Part shown: piece after piece, positions 5,113 to 5,673 of the stretch
Layout: the number at the start of each line of letters is the position of its first letter
How positions within the stretch are numbered: position 1 is the stretch's first letter
NCBI GenBank assembly: GCA_007118235.1
Contig: SKRY01000058.1
Coordinates: 1 to 5,673, forward strand
Length of the DNA: 5,673 nt
Reading direction: 5' to 3'
From: Candidatus Hydrogenedentota bacterium
GTDB taxonomy: Bacteria > Hydrogenedentota > Hydrogenedentia > Hydrogenedentales > SLHB01
Notes under the pieces: model-generated
Told to the model about the DNA's origin: nothing
The model's database searches: none
The model's input: only the letters and a program-made list of their open reading frames with translations
Position numbers and translations under genes: made by a program

Positions 5113-5673
5113 CTAGTTTCGCAATAGGTGGATCGCGGAGCGGGGGAACTTGATGTACACCTCCGCGCCCACGGGCCATTGGTTCTTGGGGAAGATGCCG
5201 GGTAGCAGAAAGTCGAGTTCCCCATCGAAGCGCAGGCCGGGTTCATGGGGACCGGTGGAGTTGTAGGCGATCCTTTCGGTCAACACGACGCAGCCATCGT
5301 CCTCGCCGGGATGATGCGTGGACACGGTGAGGCTGTCCAACGGTATCACGCCGTAGGCGGGACCCTCGGGGACGTGGGTTTCGGCAACGGGCGCGCCGTT
5401 GATGCAAAACACGTTACCATTGGACGACGCTTTGACCTCTCCCTTGGCGAGGTTGGGGAGTTGCAGGAAATCGGCCACGAACAGATTCTTGGGCCGGGAG
5501 AAGATCGCGCTGGGCGCGCCGCTTTGTTCAATCTGGCCATCGCGCATGATGGCGAGCGTGTCCCCGAGGGTAAGGGCTTCTTCCACACGGTGGCAGATGT
5601 GGATAAAGGTCGTGTTGAGCTGGGAATGGAGTTCCTTCAGGCGGCCCATCAGCTCCTTGCACGTGCTCTCGTC
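5113..5673 (-). CDS. ABC transporter ATP-binding protein, C-terminal part (oxyanion-importer type)
   Basis: This is the last 186 residues of an import-type ABC ATPase, which would power uptake through a membrane permease and a substrate-binding protein. The N-terminal part (Walker A, signature, Walker B) lies beyond the right edge. The first visible residue, Asp1, is at exactly the spacing expected for the D-loop Asp relative to the H-loop His28 (27 residues), in the segment FIHICHRVEEALTLGD. The typical DGQIEQSGAPSAIFSRP (45-61) and FVADFL (65-70) follow. About 75-186 is a TOBE/MOP-like tail ending in VYIKFPRSAIHLL, which resembles ModC/WtpC-type molybdate or tungstate importers and their sulfate relatives. 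Substrate assignment is an inference from this tail. An internal ATG at 5649 is not a real start because the frame is open and homologous upstream of it. His28 is followed by Arg where Asp is usual. The GNAT gene lies downstream on the same strand. Confidence 0.85.
   Translation of the reverse strand, partial: DESTCKELMGRLKELHSQLNTTFIHICHRVEEALTLGDTLAIMRDGQIEQSGAPSAIFSRPKNLFVADFLQLPNLAKGEVKASSNGNVFCINGAPVAETHVPEGPAYGVIPLDSLTVSTHHPGEDDGCVVLTERIAYNSTGPHEPGLRFDGELDFLLPGIFPKNQWPVGAEVYIKFPRSAIHLLRN

Noticed and set aside
4638..5246. 202-codon minus-strand frame bridging the ABC and GNAT genes
   Set aside because: It overlaps both real genes in another frame and has no recognisable domain.
1..5673. 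CRISPR array, tRNA, rRNA, transposon or defence system
   Set aside because: No spaced direct repeats, tRNA arms, transposase or defence-type domains were seen on either strand.

Overview
This is a GC-rich, densely coded stretch of bacterial chromosome. The genes are ordinary chromosomal ones, and I see no phage, insertion-sequence, CRISPR or tRNA signal. Der and PlsY place it in Bacteria. The high GC content, the use of GTG and TTG starts and the gene mix do not identify a phylum. An uncultivated Gram-negative-type lineage is plausible, but that is a guess.

Layout. Positions 1-113 hold a perfect 13-bp hairpin, probably marking the end of an upstream gene. Next comes an M32 (Taq-type) metallocarboxypeptidase on the + strand. 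I place its start at TTG 114 rather than at the longer-ORF start at 45, because an AAGGAG lies 7 bases upstream and the earlier starts fall inside the hairpin. Positions 1611-1976 (366 bases) contain no convincing gene. They do contain several small inverted repeats, a 14-codon ORF behind a perfect Shine-Dalgarno sequence, and a plausible sigma70 promoter for the next unit. That unit is der (double-domain ribosome-assembly GTPase) followed by plsY (acyl-phosphate glycerol-3-phosphate acyltransferase). The two overlap by 4 bases (ATGA) and are very probably co-transcribed and translationally coupled.

A convergent junction (3959-4165) separates plsY from two minus-strand genes. In transcription order these are the C-terminal 186 residues of an ABC transporter ATPase, cut by the right window edge, and a two-domain GNAT acetyltransferase. 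The ATPase tail (H-loop plus TOBE/MOP-like domain) resembles the molybdate/tungstate and related oxyanion importers. The ATPase-GNAT gap is 92 bases and holds a possible hairpin.

How they work together: der and plsY couple ribosome maturation to membrane phospholipid synthesis, a common pairing in bacteria in which gpsA often follows. Here gpsA is absent and plsY is the last + strand gene. The carboxypeptidase, ATPase and GNAT have no evident functional link to them. I found no convincing novel multi-gene system. The points most worth a second look are the non-coding structures and a few motif deviations.
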